DNA of 48,469 bases. It comes from an uncultured Lachnoclostridium sp. Its GTDB lineage: Bacteria; Bacillota; Clostridia; Lachnospirales; Lachnospiraceae. Of the stretch, positions 19,403 through 29,743 are shown piece after piece. Position 1 is the stretch's first letter. Every line of letters starts with the position of its first letter. Under the pieces are notes generated by a model that saw only the letters and a list, made by a program, of their open reading frames with translations, was not told the origin of the DNA and did not search any database. The stretch covers positions 1 to 48,469 of the forward strand of contig CAMWXG010000004.1 in assembly GCA_947178155.1 (NCBI GenBank), written 5' to 3'. The position numbers were made by a program, and so were the translations under genes.

Positions 19403-20134
19403 ATGAATAAAAAAATCGCTGCTATTACAGGAGCTTCACGAGGAATTGGCCGCGCCATTGCCATAAAATACGCACAACTTGGATATAATATTGCCATAAA
19501 CTGTATAAAAAATACCAAAATGCTTAAGGGAGTACAACAGGAAATTCTAAAATATGGTGTTAAGTGCATACTCTATATTGGTGATATCAGCATATATGAA
19601 AACGCTGTTTCTTTTTTTGAACTAATAAAGAATGAGTATGGCAGACTCGATGTTCTTATTAATAATGCCGGGATCTCATATATTGGACTTTTACAAGATA
19701 TGAGCGCTGATGAATGGAACAATGTCATACACACAAATCTTAACTCTGTGTTTAATTGCAGCAAACTTGCAGTAATTATGATGCTTAAAGAAAAATCAGG
19801 TCATATTATAAATATATCATCTGTATGGGGCTGCACAGGTGCTTCTATGGAAACGGCTTACTCAGCCTCAAAGGGAGGAATAAACTCTTTTACAATGGCA
19901 TTGGCAAAAGAGCTTGCTCCAAGCAATATTCAGGTAAATGCTATAGCTTGTGGTATATTTGATACTGACATGAATAACTTTCTTGATAAGTCAGAGCTAA
20001 ACGCTATCAAAGATGAAATTCCTGCAGGACGACTTGGAAAACCTGAAGAGGCAGCCGATATTATCTGCAAACTTACAGACAATAACAGCTACCTCACTGG
20101 TCAAATTATTAAACTTGACGGCGGTTGGATATAA
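19403..20134 (+). CDS. SDR family oxidoreductase (FabG-like)
   Basis: ATG at 19403 follows GGAGG. TGASRGIGRAIA, NNAGIS, YSASKGG, GQIIKLDGGWI. Confidence 0.9.
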   Translation: MNKKIAAITGASRGIGRAIAIKYAQLGYNIAINCIKNTKMLKGVQQEILKYGVKCILYIGDISIYENAVSFFELIKNEYGRLDVLINNAGISYIGLLQDMSADEWNNVIHTNLNSVFNCSKLAVIMMLKEKSGHIINISSVWGCTGASMETAYSASKGGINSFTMALAKELAPSNIQVNAIACGIFDTDMNNFLDKSELNAIKDEIPAGRLGKPEEAADIICKLTDNNSYLTGQIIKLDGGWI

Positions 20135-20146
20135 TGTAAGAAATAT

Positions 20147-22483
20147 CTATTTCCCAATGTAAAAGTCCCTTGTTGCAACAATTTGTTCAGGGATTTTTAC
20201 TTTATTTTTATCCCATACACGGAATTTCAAATCATACTCCTTGAGCTTCTTGCCACGTTCTCTTATATAACGAGTCATAGCATCTCTAAAAAGCGGCTGC
20301 TCTGACAACTTGTCACGAAGCTCCTTTGAAAACGGACAATACGTAGCCAATATCTCACGAACAGGCTTACTTAAACATAAACCACCACTTGCTTCATGCT
20401 TAATCCAATTTTCATAATCTAAAACAAATACCTCACGAGTACTATTCCTACACTTCTGAATCTGCATCCTAAGCTTATCTTTTTTATCCTCTGACAACTC
20501 TCTGTTCTTACGATAGAATTGTATAAAATCACTGTATTCACTGGTAAGTGATTTTAACTGAATATTATTCCACGCCGCTCCCTGCATAGTCCTGCAAAGC
20601 TCCCAGCGAAAACGCCCAAACATCTTAATCATAGTCGCATCAAGATCTGTATCCATAAATATAGGCATAAGGAAACGCCCTTTTGAGTTTCTCTTTCTTC
20701 CGCTAAGCTCCTGCCACATTACACCATTGCTGCCAAATACCGGAAACAGTATAAAGTCAGCAAATACTTCTTCCATTATATATTCTTTCTTAATGTTCTC
20801 GTCCTCACTCATGTAAAGACTTTCTCTGTAAAATACAGAATAATCAATCTGCAACAGCTTATTTACAGACGCATTAATCTTATCCTCTGCAAGAAAGCAT
20901 CTGGATATTGAACCAGCACAGCCTTCTGTATATAGAAATGGCACAAATGCCGAAACCTGACCATATATAAGTCGATGGTTAGTCTTAAACAAATTCTGAA
21001 TCTCATAATCAAGCTTAGCAGCTGTGTCTCTTGACAATTGCTGTTCCTGTTCAGAAGTTATACGACCTGTCTTTCGCATATCACGAAGATTTTCTTCATA
21101 ATCCATATCAAATTCACTTTTTGATGGTTCTTTTCTGCCCTCATATATCTCCACAAGCCATTCCTTCATGTTATAAACCTTACATGGTCCAAGCCCAGAT
21201 GAATAATTGTCAAGAGAAAGCAGTTCCTCTAAAAGGTTCTCCGTAAGAAGTTCCTCACTAATAAAACCATACTTCAAAAACAAATCAATTATGAGTGGAG
21301 TATTCTCCTTTGCATCATAAGCCTTTAAAAAGACTTTTTTGTACAAATCGTAATATATTTTAGTAACTCCTCTTCTGATATTTCTAGCATCATCGTCTGT
21401 AGAAAATTTATCAGAAAGAGCCATAAATTCATCAATAAATCCTCGAAAACTATCTGCCGTTTCAACATCAAGTTCTGAATAATCAAGAATAAAATCAAGT
21501 GCACCAGTTAGTTCTGAGATACCGGCAGACGAATCATCTGTAAGTGATAAACCATCACCTTCACCACTTTGACCATCACCATTAATAAGTTTAAAATATG
21601 ACTCTTCCATAAACTTACGGTCTATCTCAACATCTATAGAAGCTTTCTCATACAAAAGACCTTCAAGATTATTTATATTGTCAATTATGCTATCAAAAAG
21701 AGAAACCACTTCCGAAGTATCGCTACCCATATGCTGCATTGCAACTGCAAGCTGAAATACCCCTTTATACAAACTTCTACTATCCTTAATAAGTGGTTTC
21801 GCAAGTTTTTTTAAATATTTTGCATCTGATGCACACTGTTTTATCAAAACATTTATAAGTGCAGCCTGCTGCGTAATATGGTATACAGGTATTACTGTAT
21901 TTACCCCCATAAAACTCTTCTGCACATCAGCAGGAATCTCACAACATGCCTTGTAATAAGCAATTTTATCTACATCAATATCATAATTATCTTTTTCATC
22001 ATAATCCTTCATATTTTCTACTGAAACAATCGGATTAACACGAACACCGGCTTTGCCTGCAAGTTCTAAATACTTCGCATCGGCATCTTTAATAAAATCA
22101 TAAACATTTACTGCCATTTCGCTTAAATTGCTGTATATCTTGGCTAATTCACGTATATATTTACTAAGCGTCGAAAACATTAATGCTGCATAATCCTTAT
22201 TAGCCTTAATGAGACCTCTTACTGCCTGATTAAAATGCATAACAGGAAATGCATAAATAACTGCATTTGTTTCTGCTTTATATGTAACTTTATATACTCC
22301 TGCCGACAAATCACATAAGCCTAGGAAATTACCAGAGCCAACTACTAAATTAACACCCGCCGCACTTATGCGAATTCTTCCTTTTACTACTAAGCCTATA
22401 GAGGTTATCTCCTCATCCTTTTCATATACAGCTGTATCTTTTATTATCTGATTAACGCTATTTATCTTAAGCTTCGTTCCCAC
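20147..22483 (-). CDS. Large protein with N-terminal cyclic-nucleotide-binding-like domain and long helical C-terminal region
   Basis: GTG start at 22483 preceded by AGGAGGAGATGCA. N-terminal cupin-like IGLVVKGRIRISAAGVNLVVGSGNFLGLCDLSAG. No HTH seen. Confidence 0.75.
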   Translation of the reverse strand: MGTKLKINSVNQIIKDTAVYEKDEEITSIGLVVKGRIRISAAGVNLVVGSGNFLGLCDLSAGVYKVTYKAETNAVIYAFPVMHFNQAVRGLIKANKDYAALMFSTLSKYIRELAKIYSNLSEMAVNVYDFIKDADAKYLELAGKAGVRVNPIVSVENMKDYDEKDNYDIDVDKIAYYKACCEIPADVQKSFMGVNTVIPVYHITQQAALINVLIKQCASDAKYLKKLAKPLIKDSRSLYKGVFQLAVAMQHMGSDTSEVVSLFDSIIDNINNLEGLLYEKASIDVEIDRKFMEESYFKLINGDGQSGEGDGLSLTDDSSAGISELTGALDFILDYSELDVETADSFRGFIDEFMALSDKFSTDDDARNIRRGVTKIYYDLYKKVFLKAYDAKENTPLIIDLFLKYGFISEELLTENLLEELLSLDNYSSGLGPCKVYNMKEWLVEIYEGRKEPSKSEFDMDYEENLRDMRKTGRITSEQEQQLSRDTAAKLDYEIQNLFKTNHRLIYGQVSAFVPFLYTEGCAGSISRCFLAEDKINASVNKLLQIDYSVFYRESLYMSEDENIKKEYIMEEVFADFILFPVFGSNGVMWQELSGRKRNSKGRFLMPIFMDTDLDATMIKMFGRFRWELCRTMQGAAWNNIQLKSLTSEYSDFIQFYRKNRELSEDKKDKLRMQIQKCRNSTREVFVLDYENWIKHEASGGLCLSKPVREILATYCPFSKELRDKLSEQPLFRDAMTRYIRERGKKLKEYDLKFRVWDKNKVKIPEQIVATRDFYIGK

Positions 22484-22551
22484 TGCATCTCCTCCTAAAA
22501 GCGCATACAAATGATAACATACTCAAAATGCTTTGCATAATATATATTAAT

Positions 22552-22816
22552 CCGCGCATCATGTGTCGAAAATGCCACTATGGCCGTTACCTTAGCAGTT
22601 AACTCAGCTCCGGCTCCCTTACGGCACACGAAAGTTCTCACTTAGTGCTGCTAGGTTCCCCTCCTGACACGGTTCATGAGTTTCCATTGCGTAAGACCAA
22701 AACGTCAACGCCACTTACTAAGGGCAGCTCCACAGATAGCAAATCCTAAACATGACATCACCTCTGCTATAGCGGATTGCAGATACAGGGCACCGCTAAC
22801 TCCCCGGCTAGCGCGG
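22552..22816 (-). ncRNA. ffs: Signal recognition particle RNA, large (Alu-containing) Firmicutes type
   Basis: Minus strand begins CCGCGCTAGCCGGGGAGTTAGCGGTGCCCTGTATCTGCAATCCGCTATAGC and contains GTGTCAGGAGGGGAACCTAGCAGCACTAAG. Ends GCGCGG pair with the 5' CCGCGC. Adjacent to tadA. Confidence 0.93.
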
Positions 22817-22898
22817 AAATTTATCATATCATAAAGCGCTAAAGATGCACAACATTTGCAAGTATATTGTATAATTATACATATAGCAGCCCGTTGTG

Positions 22899-23372
22899 TC
22901 AAGTAGCTTTCCGCAATCTTAGCTCTTTAAAAAAATCACTCATCATCTTTGAACATTCTTCCCCTAGAACTCCTGTTGTTTTATCAACCTGATGATTAAA
23001 TTCCTTTATTTGGAACATATCAAGTATACTTCCCGCACAGCCTGCCTTTGAATTCATTGCACCTATCACAACTCTTGATATTCTCGCCTGAACTATTGCA
23101 CCTGCGCACATTTGACATGGTTCAAGCGTGACATACATGGTACATCCTTCAAGTCTCCAATCCTTAAGTTTTTTGCTTGCTTTCCTTATGGCAATAATCT
23201 CTGCATGTGCCAGTGTACATCCTTGTGTATTTCTCTTATTGTACCCTCTTGCAATAATCTTCCCCTCATACACTATCACGCATCCTATTGGCACTTCATC
23301 AATATCTGCTGCCTTTTTTGCCTGTTTTATGGCTTCTCTCATAAATTTTTCATCATATGACAAACTCTGCAT
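22899..23372 (-). CDS. tadA: tRNA-specific adenosine deaminase
   Basis: 157 aa. AHAEIIAIRKA and LEPCQMCAGAIVQARI zinc-deaminase motifs; neighbour of SRP RNA. Confidence 0.93.
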   Translation of the reverse strand: MQSLSYDEKFMREAIKQAKKAADIDEVPIGCVIVYEGKIIARGYNKRNTQGCTLAHAEIIAIRKASKKLKDWRLEGCTMYVTLEPCQMCAGAIVQARISRVVIGAMNSKAGCAGSILDMFQIKEFNHQVDKTTGVLGEECSKMMSDFFKELRLRKAT

Positions 23373-23458
23373 AGTTTACTTTTAACTCCATATATATTAA
23401 TATATTATTTTATAATAGCATTGTTCTTCTATAAAAACAATAATAAATGGAGGTTATC

Positions 23459-24010
23459 ATGCTTACTACTTATACAACAAACAGACTGGAATTAAATATT
23501 TTGAACCCATCTATGGCTTCCATTGTTTTGGACTTCTACAACAGAAACCGCGAATTTTTAGAACCACTTGAACCTGCACGCACAAGCAATTTCTACACAT
23601 ATAATTACCAACATGCTAATATGTCATACGAGTATAATTCATTTATCAGAAATAAATGCCTGCGTTTCTGGTTATTTCTAAATGATACTCCACGCAAAAC
23701 CATAGGAAGCGTATGCTTTAATAACTTTCTAAAGGGAGCTTTCTGTTCATGTATGGTTGGATATAAACTTGACATGGAATACTGCGGTTATGGATATATG
23801 CATGAAGCACTATGTAAGCTTATCCCTATAGTGTGCAGCGAATATGCCATACACCGTATCAACGCAATGGTAATGCCGGAGAATTTACCTTCTATCAAAT
23901 TACTTGATAAACTGAATTTTAAACAGGAAGGTTACCTTCATTCCTATGCACAGATAAACGGTACATGGCGCGACCATCTTTTATATACATACCTCAACCA
24001 TGAAACTTAG
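23459..24010 (+). CDS. GNAT family N-acetyltransferase (RimJ/RimL-like)
   Basis: ATG at 23459 after GGAGG. CGYGYMHEALCKLIPIVCSEYAIHRINAMVMPENLPSIKLLDKLNFKQEGYL. Confidence 0.88.
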   Translation: MLTTYTTNRLELNILNPSMASIVLDFYNRNREFLEPLEPARTSNFYTYNYQHANMSYEYNSFIRNKCLRFWLFLNDTPRKTIGSVCFNNFLKGAFCSCMVGYKLDMEYCGYGYMHEALCKLIPIVCSEYAIHRINAMVMPENLPSIKLLDKLNFKQEGYLHSYAQINGTWRDHLLYTYLNHET

Positions 24011-25308
24011 ATAACATGAAGCCAATACCCAAACACACCCTGGTCTACTTTGCCCGAGCCTATAGGCTGAAAACCAGTAAAAGAATACCCTGCTGCTGAT
24101 CTTCTTTCAGACTCACTATATACTCCTGGAACACCTATGGCGTAACCTCCATCACGTAATCCAGCAAATATAAGATGTTTATAACAATAATAGCCATGTA
24201 GCAAAAATCTATTGTTCGCAAATGCCCATAATTTAATAGGCATACATCCTAAATCCTTCGGTTCTATTTTTACACTTCGGCTTATGCATCCCGATTCAAA
24301 AGGATACATTACTGGAAATTCCTTAAGTATTCTCTGTCCAAAATTTTTATTTAATTTCCCCTGACGATTAAACGGACATGAATTGCATATGGATTGTGTT
24401 TCAATTTCACTCACACTATCTTCTTTATTTTGTACAGCAGCTTCAATGTCACTTCCACTTACATCACTATCTTTTATATTTTTATTATTTGCTTCTTTTT
24501 CATTACCACCTTCATAATTATTAATATTTGTGGAAATACTCTCCAAGTCATTACTATTTCCCATATTATCTGACGAAATGCTTTCTAAATTATTACCATT
24601 ATCTGTGTTATCCGTCAAAATACTCTCTGAATTATTACCCTTATCTGTGTTCTCTGCCAAAACGTCCTCTGTATCATTATCATCTGTATTGTCCACTGAA
24701 TCATTCTCTGAACTATCGTCATCATTTGTATTATCATTATTTGCATTGTTCAAAGAAACATTTTCAGAACTATAATTAGAACTGCCACTCTCTTCTATAT
24801 TATCTTCTGTGGTATTGCTATTATCATTATTATCCAAAGTATCTTCTTGAATATCATTATTTTGATTATTATTTTCATTATAATTCTTAGCTAGATTATT
24901 CTCTATAGTATTTCCACTTGACATATTAACTATCTCGCCTATAAATAAACCATCATCTGTCCATGTGGTTGCATAATACTCTTTATTGTTTATATAAATA
25001 ATTGCTCCATCAAAATCTGTAGCAGTATGTCCACTCATAAATATATTGTCAGCTACTGTAGTGACTTTGCATTGAAGACTTCCCGAAAATACAGATAATT
25101 TCCCTATATTTATATATTCTATGCCTGTATCCCGCTGCTTATATAACCACACCTGAGGCATAAGTTCCACAGGAACAGCCTTCATCTGTACAACAATCCT
25201 GCACTGCTTTGCTTTCTGCTCTAACCGCAAATAGCCCATATTCTGACCTTTTTCGCCGTCTATGTACTGATAAATATATGAAACAATTCGCTTGTACTGG
25301 CTCATCAT
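24007..25308 (-). CDS. Protein of unknown function (possibly DUF6128-like) with Asn/Asp/Ser-rich repeat linker
   Basis: 433 aa. Globular N-terminus, ~150-aa low-complexity centre, conserved-looking C-terminus CNSCPFNRQ...PKDLGCMPIKLWAFANNRFLLHGYYCYKHLIFAG. Confidence 0.75.
   Translation of the reverse strand: MMSQYKRIVSYIYQYIDGEKGQNMGYLRLEQKAKQCRIVVQMKAVPVELMPQVWLYKQRDTGIEYINIGKLSVFSGSLQCKVTTVADNIFMSGHTATDFDGAIIYINNKEYYATTWTDDGLFIGEIVNMSSGNTIENNLAKNYNENNNQNNDIQEDTLDNNDNSNTTEDNIEESGSSNYSSENVSLNNANNDNTNDDDSSENDSVDNTDDNDTEDVLAENTDKGNNSESILTDNTDNGNNLESISSDNMGNSNDLESISTNINNYEGGNEKEANNKNIKDSDVSGSDIEAAVQNKEDSVSEIETQSICNSCPFNRQGKLNKNFGQRILKEFPVMYPFESGCISRSVKIEPKDLGCMPIKLWAFANNRFLLHGYYCYKHLIFAGLRDGGYAIGVPGVYSESERRSAAGYSFTGFQPIGSGKVDQGVFGYWLHVI
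24522..24660 (-). repeat. Short in-frame tandem repeat coding ~14-aa units
   Basis: Protein units NTDKGNNSESILTD / NTDNGNNLESISSD / NMGNSNDLESISTN. Confidence 0.7.
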
Positions 25309-25471
25309 TTACCTCCATTTCCACCTGTTATGCCTTAAGATAATCTATTCCATATCCAATCTATATTCATGCATAAAGAGTGTTAGAACAAAAATTTATA
25401 CTTGCTTTTTTACTAAAAAAAGTATAACATCATAAAATAGGTGCAAAGAACTTTAAATGGAGGTTTGATAG

Positions 25472-26353
25472 ATGATACGCAGATTTTTACGTGATGTAAA
25501 TGTAACAAATATTCTGGTGCTTACCATTGCCGGAATTATAAATGCATTTGGTATTACAATTTTTTTATACCCAGTAAAACTATATGACAGCGGCGTATCT
25601 GGAACTTCCATGCTGCTTGCCCAGATAACACCTGATTATATATCATTATCGTTTTTTCTTATATTATTAAATGTACCACTATTTATCTATGGATTAAAAA
25701 AGCAGGGAAAAATTTTTACTTTTTACGCAATATATTCTGTAGCTATATATTCAATATGCGCATGGCTTATTACAGATATTTTACCTGTTGATGTCAGCTT
25801 TGCATCACCACTTGCAGGTACAGATTTACTTTTATGTGCACTATTTGGCGGTGTAATATCAGGCATTGGCAGCGGGCTTGCAATTAAAGCAGGGGGAGCA
25901 ATGGATGGTATAGAAGTCCTTGCTGTAATATTCACAAAACAATTAGGTATATCTGTAGGTACATTTGTAATGATATACAATGTCATTTTATATATTATAT
26001 GTGGCATTGTAATTCAAAGCTGGATATTGCCACTTTATTCTATCGTAACATACTTTGCTGCATTAAAAACCATTGACTATATTGTTGAAGGTATTGATAG
26101 AGAAAAATCGGTTATTATAATTACTGGTAAGGGAGACAAAATATGTGATGCCCTCCTAAGTGAATTTAATAGAGGCATAACAAAACTTGCCGCTGAAGGA
26201 GCTTATTCCAAAGAGGAAAAAACAATGCTTTATTTTATAATAAACCGATTCCAAATCGGCAAAGTTAAAGACATTGTCCGCTCTGTTGATAAATCAGCAT
26301 ATCTTTCCATAAGTGAGGTAGCAGAGATTTTCAGCAGACACGATGAAAGATAA
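25472..26353 (+). CDS. YitT family membrane protein (second copy)
   Basis: 293 aa. KLYDSGVSGTSMLLAQI, AGGAMDGIEVLAVIF, C-terminal GITKLAAEGAYSKEEKTMLYFIINRFQIGKVKDIVRSVDKSAYLSISEVAEIF. Confidence 0.9.
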   Translation: MIRRFLRDVNVTNILVLTIAGIINAFGITIFLYPVKLYDSGVSGTSMLLAQITPDYISLSFFLILLNVPLFIYGLKKQGKIFTFYAIYSVAIYSICAWLITDILPVDVSFASPLAGTDLLLCALFGGVISGIGSGLAIKAGGAMDGIEVLAVIFTKQLGISVGTFVMIYNVILYIICGIVIQSWILPLYSIVTYFAALKTIDYIVEGIDREKSVIIITGKGDKICDALLSEFNRGITKLAAEGAYSKEEKTMLYFIINRFQIGKVKDIVRSVDKSAYLSISEVAEIFSRHDER

Positions 26354-26441
26354 TGTTGTTTTTCACACCCTACCCAATTTGAGTATCTTAATGTTTTTTA
26401 CAAAATCTTTGCATAATATTTTTATTTAGGAGGTTCATTAT

Positions 26442-27266
26442 ATGAGCGAAAGTTGTAATCATGATTGTTCAAACTGTTCTGTTGACTGCTCAAGCAGAGA
26501 GCCCGGCAGCTTTATAGAGCAGCCTCACAAAGACAGCAGTATAAAAAAAGTAATAGGAGTTATAAGTGGCAAAGGCGGTGTCGGCAAATCAATGGTTTCA
26601 TCTATGCTTGCCGTAAATTTTCAGAGAAAAAAATATAATACAGCTATACTTGATGCTGATATAACAGGCCCATCTATCCCAAAAGCATTTGGTATGGATG
26701 AACGTGCTATGGGTGATGAAGATGGAATATATCCTGTTATAAGCAAAACCGGTATACAAACCATGTCTGTAAATCTTCTGCTTGAGGATGCAACTGATCC
26801 TGTTATATGGAGAGGCCCTGTTATTGCAGGAACTGTAAAACAATTCTGGCAGGACGTAATTTGGAAAGATGTTGATTATATGTTTGTGGACATGCCTCCT
26901 GGAACAGGCGACGTAGCACTTACAGTATTTCAATCTATACCTGTAGATGGTATTGTTATAGTTACCTCTCCGCAGGAACTCGTGTCCATGATAGTTGCAA
27001 AAGCTGTGAAAATGGCACAAATGATGAATATACCTATTGTAGGTATCATTGAAAATATGAGTTATGTAAAATGCCCTTGCTGTGGTGAACAATTTGAGAT
27101 ATTCGGAAAAAGTCATCTTGAAGAGGCTGCTGCAAAATACAATCTTCCTATACTTGGCAGGATACCTATGACACCGGAATTATCTGCAGCAAGCGATGCT
27201 GGAAATATTGAAGATATCGAATGTAACTGGTTTGATAATGCTATTTCTGAAATTGAGAAAATATAG
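26442..27266 (+). CDS. Mrp/NBP35-type Fe-S carrier P-loop ATPase
   Basis: 274 aa. GVISGKGGVGKSMVSS deviant Walker A, MPPGTGDVALT, CPCC, Cys-rich N-terminus CNHDCSNCSVDC. Confidence 0.93.
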   Translation: MSESCNHDCSNCSVDCSSREPGSFIEQPHKDSSIKKVIGVISGKGGVGKSMVSSMLAVNFQRKKYNTAILDADITGPSIPKAFGMDERAMGDEDGIYPVISKTGIQTMSVNLLLEDATDPVIWRGPVIAGTVKQFWQDVIWKDVDYMFVDMPPGTGDVALTVFQSIPVDGIVIVTSPQELVSMIVAKAVKMAQMMNIPIVGIIENMSYVKCPCCGEQFEIFGKSHLEEAAAKYNLPILGRIPMTPELSAASDAGNIEDIECNWFDNAISEIEKI

Positions 27267-27369
27267 TTAAAAATATTTTAATTTTTATTAAAGGAGCCAT
27301 AAAAATAGGCATAAATACAAAAGATAAATATTTTAAATGCTTTTATTTATTAAGAAATTGATTAAAAAA

Positions 27370-28224
27370 TCATCTGTTATTTTTATCAAGTACAAGCTGT
27401 GCTGTCTTTATAGCGTCCTCTTTATCATCTGCTGCTGCCAGAAATGCATTTGGATGACAGAACCTAAGCGTTTTTATTCCTGTCATTTCTACAAGTTCCT
27501 CTGGCTGCCTGCCACACCATTCTTGAGGAAACGGACAGACTAAAGTCCTATTCTCAATACTTATTGGCACACCTTGTACACTATACCCTCCTCTTATAGA
27601 TGGATATACCACAAATTTATAGGTACTGCCTACAACTTCATTTTTCCATGGTGCAAATTCAGGTAGTATAAGTATACTTCCATCACAATCCTCCATTGCC
27701 TTGTTCACAAGTACCTTTGCACGTAAAACACCTTTTACTGCCTTAAAATGATTTTCCAGTATCTGCTTTGCAAAGTCTACTGCTCTGAAAAAGCAATCAT
27801 CATACGATTCGTCAGAATCCCAATTAGGATTAAACTCATCTATAATATCAGCCAGCGTATTATCAGAACCTGTATTATCAGATTCATCAAGCGGCTGTAC
27901 AAAGCTTAAGTCAAATCTTTTTGCCTCTTCTTCATCAAAAATCAAGCTTCCATACTCTCTCCATATAAGCCCAAAGGCAGCATAAGGACAGCCGTTTTTA
28001 CGGTATTCCTTATCTGCCTGATGATGATCAAACCTTCCTCTGCCGATATCATAGACAATGCCATCAAAATCCTCTGGCACCTCAAACCCACGCTCAATCA
28101 CTATATTAGGATTAATAATCTTAAGAAAAGCCGTAGCAAATACATCGTCTGAATGAAACTTTCCACCATGTGTAAATCCCTTTAAAGGTATATCTATTTT
28201 ATTTTCATTTAATACATTGTCCAT
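27370..28224 (-). CDS. MYG1 family protein
   Basis: 284 aa. THGGKFHSDDVFATAFL, YDIGRGRFDHHQ, YAAFGLIWREYG. Confidence 0.9.
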   Translation of the reverse strand: MDNVLNENKIDIPLKGFTHGGKFHSDDVFATAFLKIINPNIVIERGFEVPEDFDGIVYDIGRGRFDHHQADKEYRKNGCPYAAFGLIWREYGSLIFDEEEAKRFDLSFVQPLDESDNTGSDNTLADIIDEFNPNWDSDESYDDCFFRAVDFAKQILENHFKAVKGVLRAKVLVNKAMEDCDGSILILPEFAPWKNEVVGSTYKFVVYPSIRGGYSVQGVPISIENRTLVCPFPQEWCGRQPEELVEMTGIKTLRFCHPNAFLAAADDKEDAIKTAQLVLDKNNR

Positions 28225-28320
28225 AATATCACTGTCCTTCTTAAATTTGTCATGTTGCTATTTACAGCTATGCCATTCATAGTAATATAAATTGCGCTGC
28301 AAATCTCCTTTTTTATGAGA

Positions 28321-29529
28321 TTAAAGCATCTTTTCAAGATTTTCGCGAATTGCTTTAATAAAGTCCTCACTATTTAACGCAGTTACATCCTTAAGACTTG
28401 TAATATTAGCCAAATCTTTTGTCATCTTACCTGATTCAATAGTTTCAATCGTAGCCTTTTCAAGCTTGTCTGCAAATTCCTGAAGTTCCTTAAGTCCATC
28501 AAGCTCACCGCGCTTACGCAAAGCGCCTGTCCATGCAAATATTGTTGCAACAGAATTTGTAGAAGTCTCCTCACCTGCAAGATGCTTATAATAATGCCTT
28601 TGTACTGTACCATGCGCTGCTTCATATTCATATACACCATCAGGTGACACAAGAACAGAAGTCATCATAGCAAGTGAACCACATGCAGAAGACACCATGT
28701 CACTCATCACATCTCCATCATAATTCTTGCATGCCCATATAAAACCGCCTTCTGCCTTCATTACACGAGCAACTGCATCATCAATTAATGTATAAAAATA
28801 TTCTATACCTGCTGACTCAAATTTATCCTTATATTCTCTCTCAAATATATCTTCAAATATATCTTTAAAATTATGGTCATATACTTTTGAAATAGTATCC
28901 TTTGTAGCAAACCATAAATCCTGTTTAGTATCAAGTGCATAGTTAAAGCATGCTCTCGCAAAACTCTCTATTGACTTATCAGTGTTATGAATGCCCTGAA
29001 TAACACCACTTCCTGTAAATTCATGTATAGTCCTGCGAATCTCAGTACCGTCCTCACCTGTAAATACAAGCTCTGCTTTGCCTGCTCCCGGCACCTTAAT
29101 CTCTGTATTCTTATATACATCGCCATATGCATGTCTTGCAAGCGTAATAGGCTTTTCCCAATTCTTTACACATGGATCAATCCCCTTTACCTGTATAGGT
29201 GCGCGGAAAACTGTGCCATCAAGTGCTGCCCTTATTGTACCATTTGGCGATTTCCACATTTCTTTTAAATTATACTCTGATACACGTGCAGCATTAGGTG
29301 TAATAGTAGCACATTTTACTGCCACCCCATATTTTTTTGTAGCTTCCGCTGAATCAATCGTTACCTTGTCATCAGTTTCATCACGATATTTCAGTCCTAA
29401 ATCATAATATTCAGTTTTTAAATCAATAAATGGAAGTAAAAGCTCATCTTTAATCATCTCCCAAAGTATACGTGTCATCTCATCTCCATCCATCTCTACC
29501 AGCGGAGTAGTCATTTTAATCTTATCCAT
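28321..29529 (-). CDS. icd: NADP-dependent isocitrate dehydrogenase
   Basis: 402 aa. [56 protein letters not shown]. Confidence 0.95.
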   Translation of the reverse strand: MDKIKMTTPLVEMDGDEMTRILWEMIKDELLLPFIDLKTEYYDLGLKYRDETDDKVTIDSAEATKKYGVAVKCATITPNAARVSEYNLKEMWKSPNGTIRAALDGTVFRAPIQVKGIDPCVKNWEKPITLARHAYGDVYKNTEIKVPGAGKAELVFTGEDGTEIRRTIHEFTGSGVIQGIHNTDKSIESFARACFNYALDTKQDLWFATKDTISKVYDHNFKDIFEDIFEREYKDKFESAGIEYFYTLIDDAVARVMKAEGGFIWACKNYDGDVMSDMVSSACGSLAMMTSVLVSPDGVYEYEAAHGTVQRHYYKHLAGEETSTNSVATIFAWTGALRKRGELDGLKELQEFADKLEKATIETIESGKMTKDLANITSLKDVTALNSEDFIKAIRENLEKML

Positions 29530-29743
29530 TTTATATTTCCTCCATTTTCAATAAAATTTATAATTATAGCCATGATTGACTGTAAATATCATTGTTTCAG
29601 TATTTTCAAAATAAATGTAAACAACAACACTATATTACCACAAAACTCCAACAAAGTAAATTATTACATTGACTTATTTTATTACATATGATATTATCAT
29701 TAAAGTATAACATCTCTTCTCCAGCATTAGGAGGGAGCTATCT

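Noticed and set aside
19354-19569. 71-aa minus ORF over the SDR start
   Set aside because: Antisense overlap with the SDR gene, no RBS or family support.
22705-22902. 65-aa minus ORF
   Set aside because: Overlaps the SRP RNA gene; no RBS or family support.
24528-24779. Plus ORFs with YYHYLCYP-type repeats and possible CRISPR-like periodicity
   Set aside because: Periodicity is explained by the in-frame 14-aa repeats of the minus-strand gene; the units have diverged and there are no uniform spacers.
26598-27116. 172-aa minus ORF
   Set aside because: Antisense shadow inside the well-supported Mrp ATPase gene.
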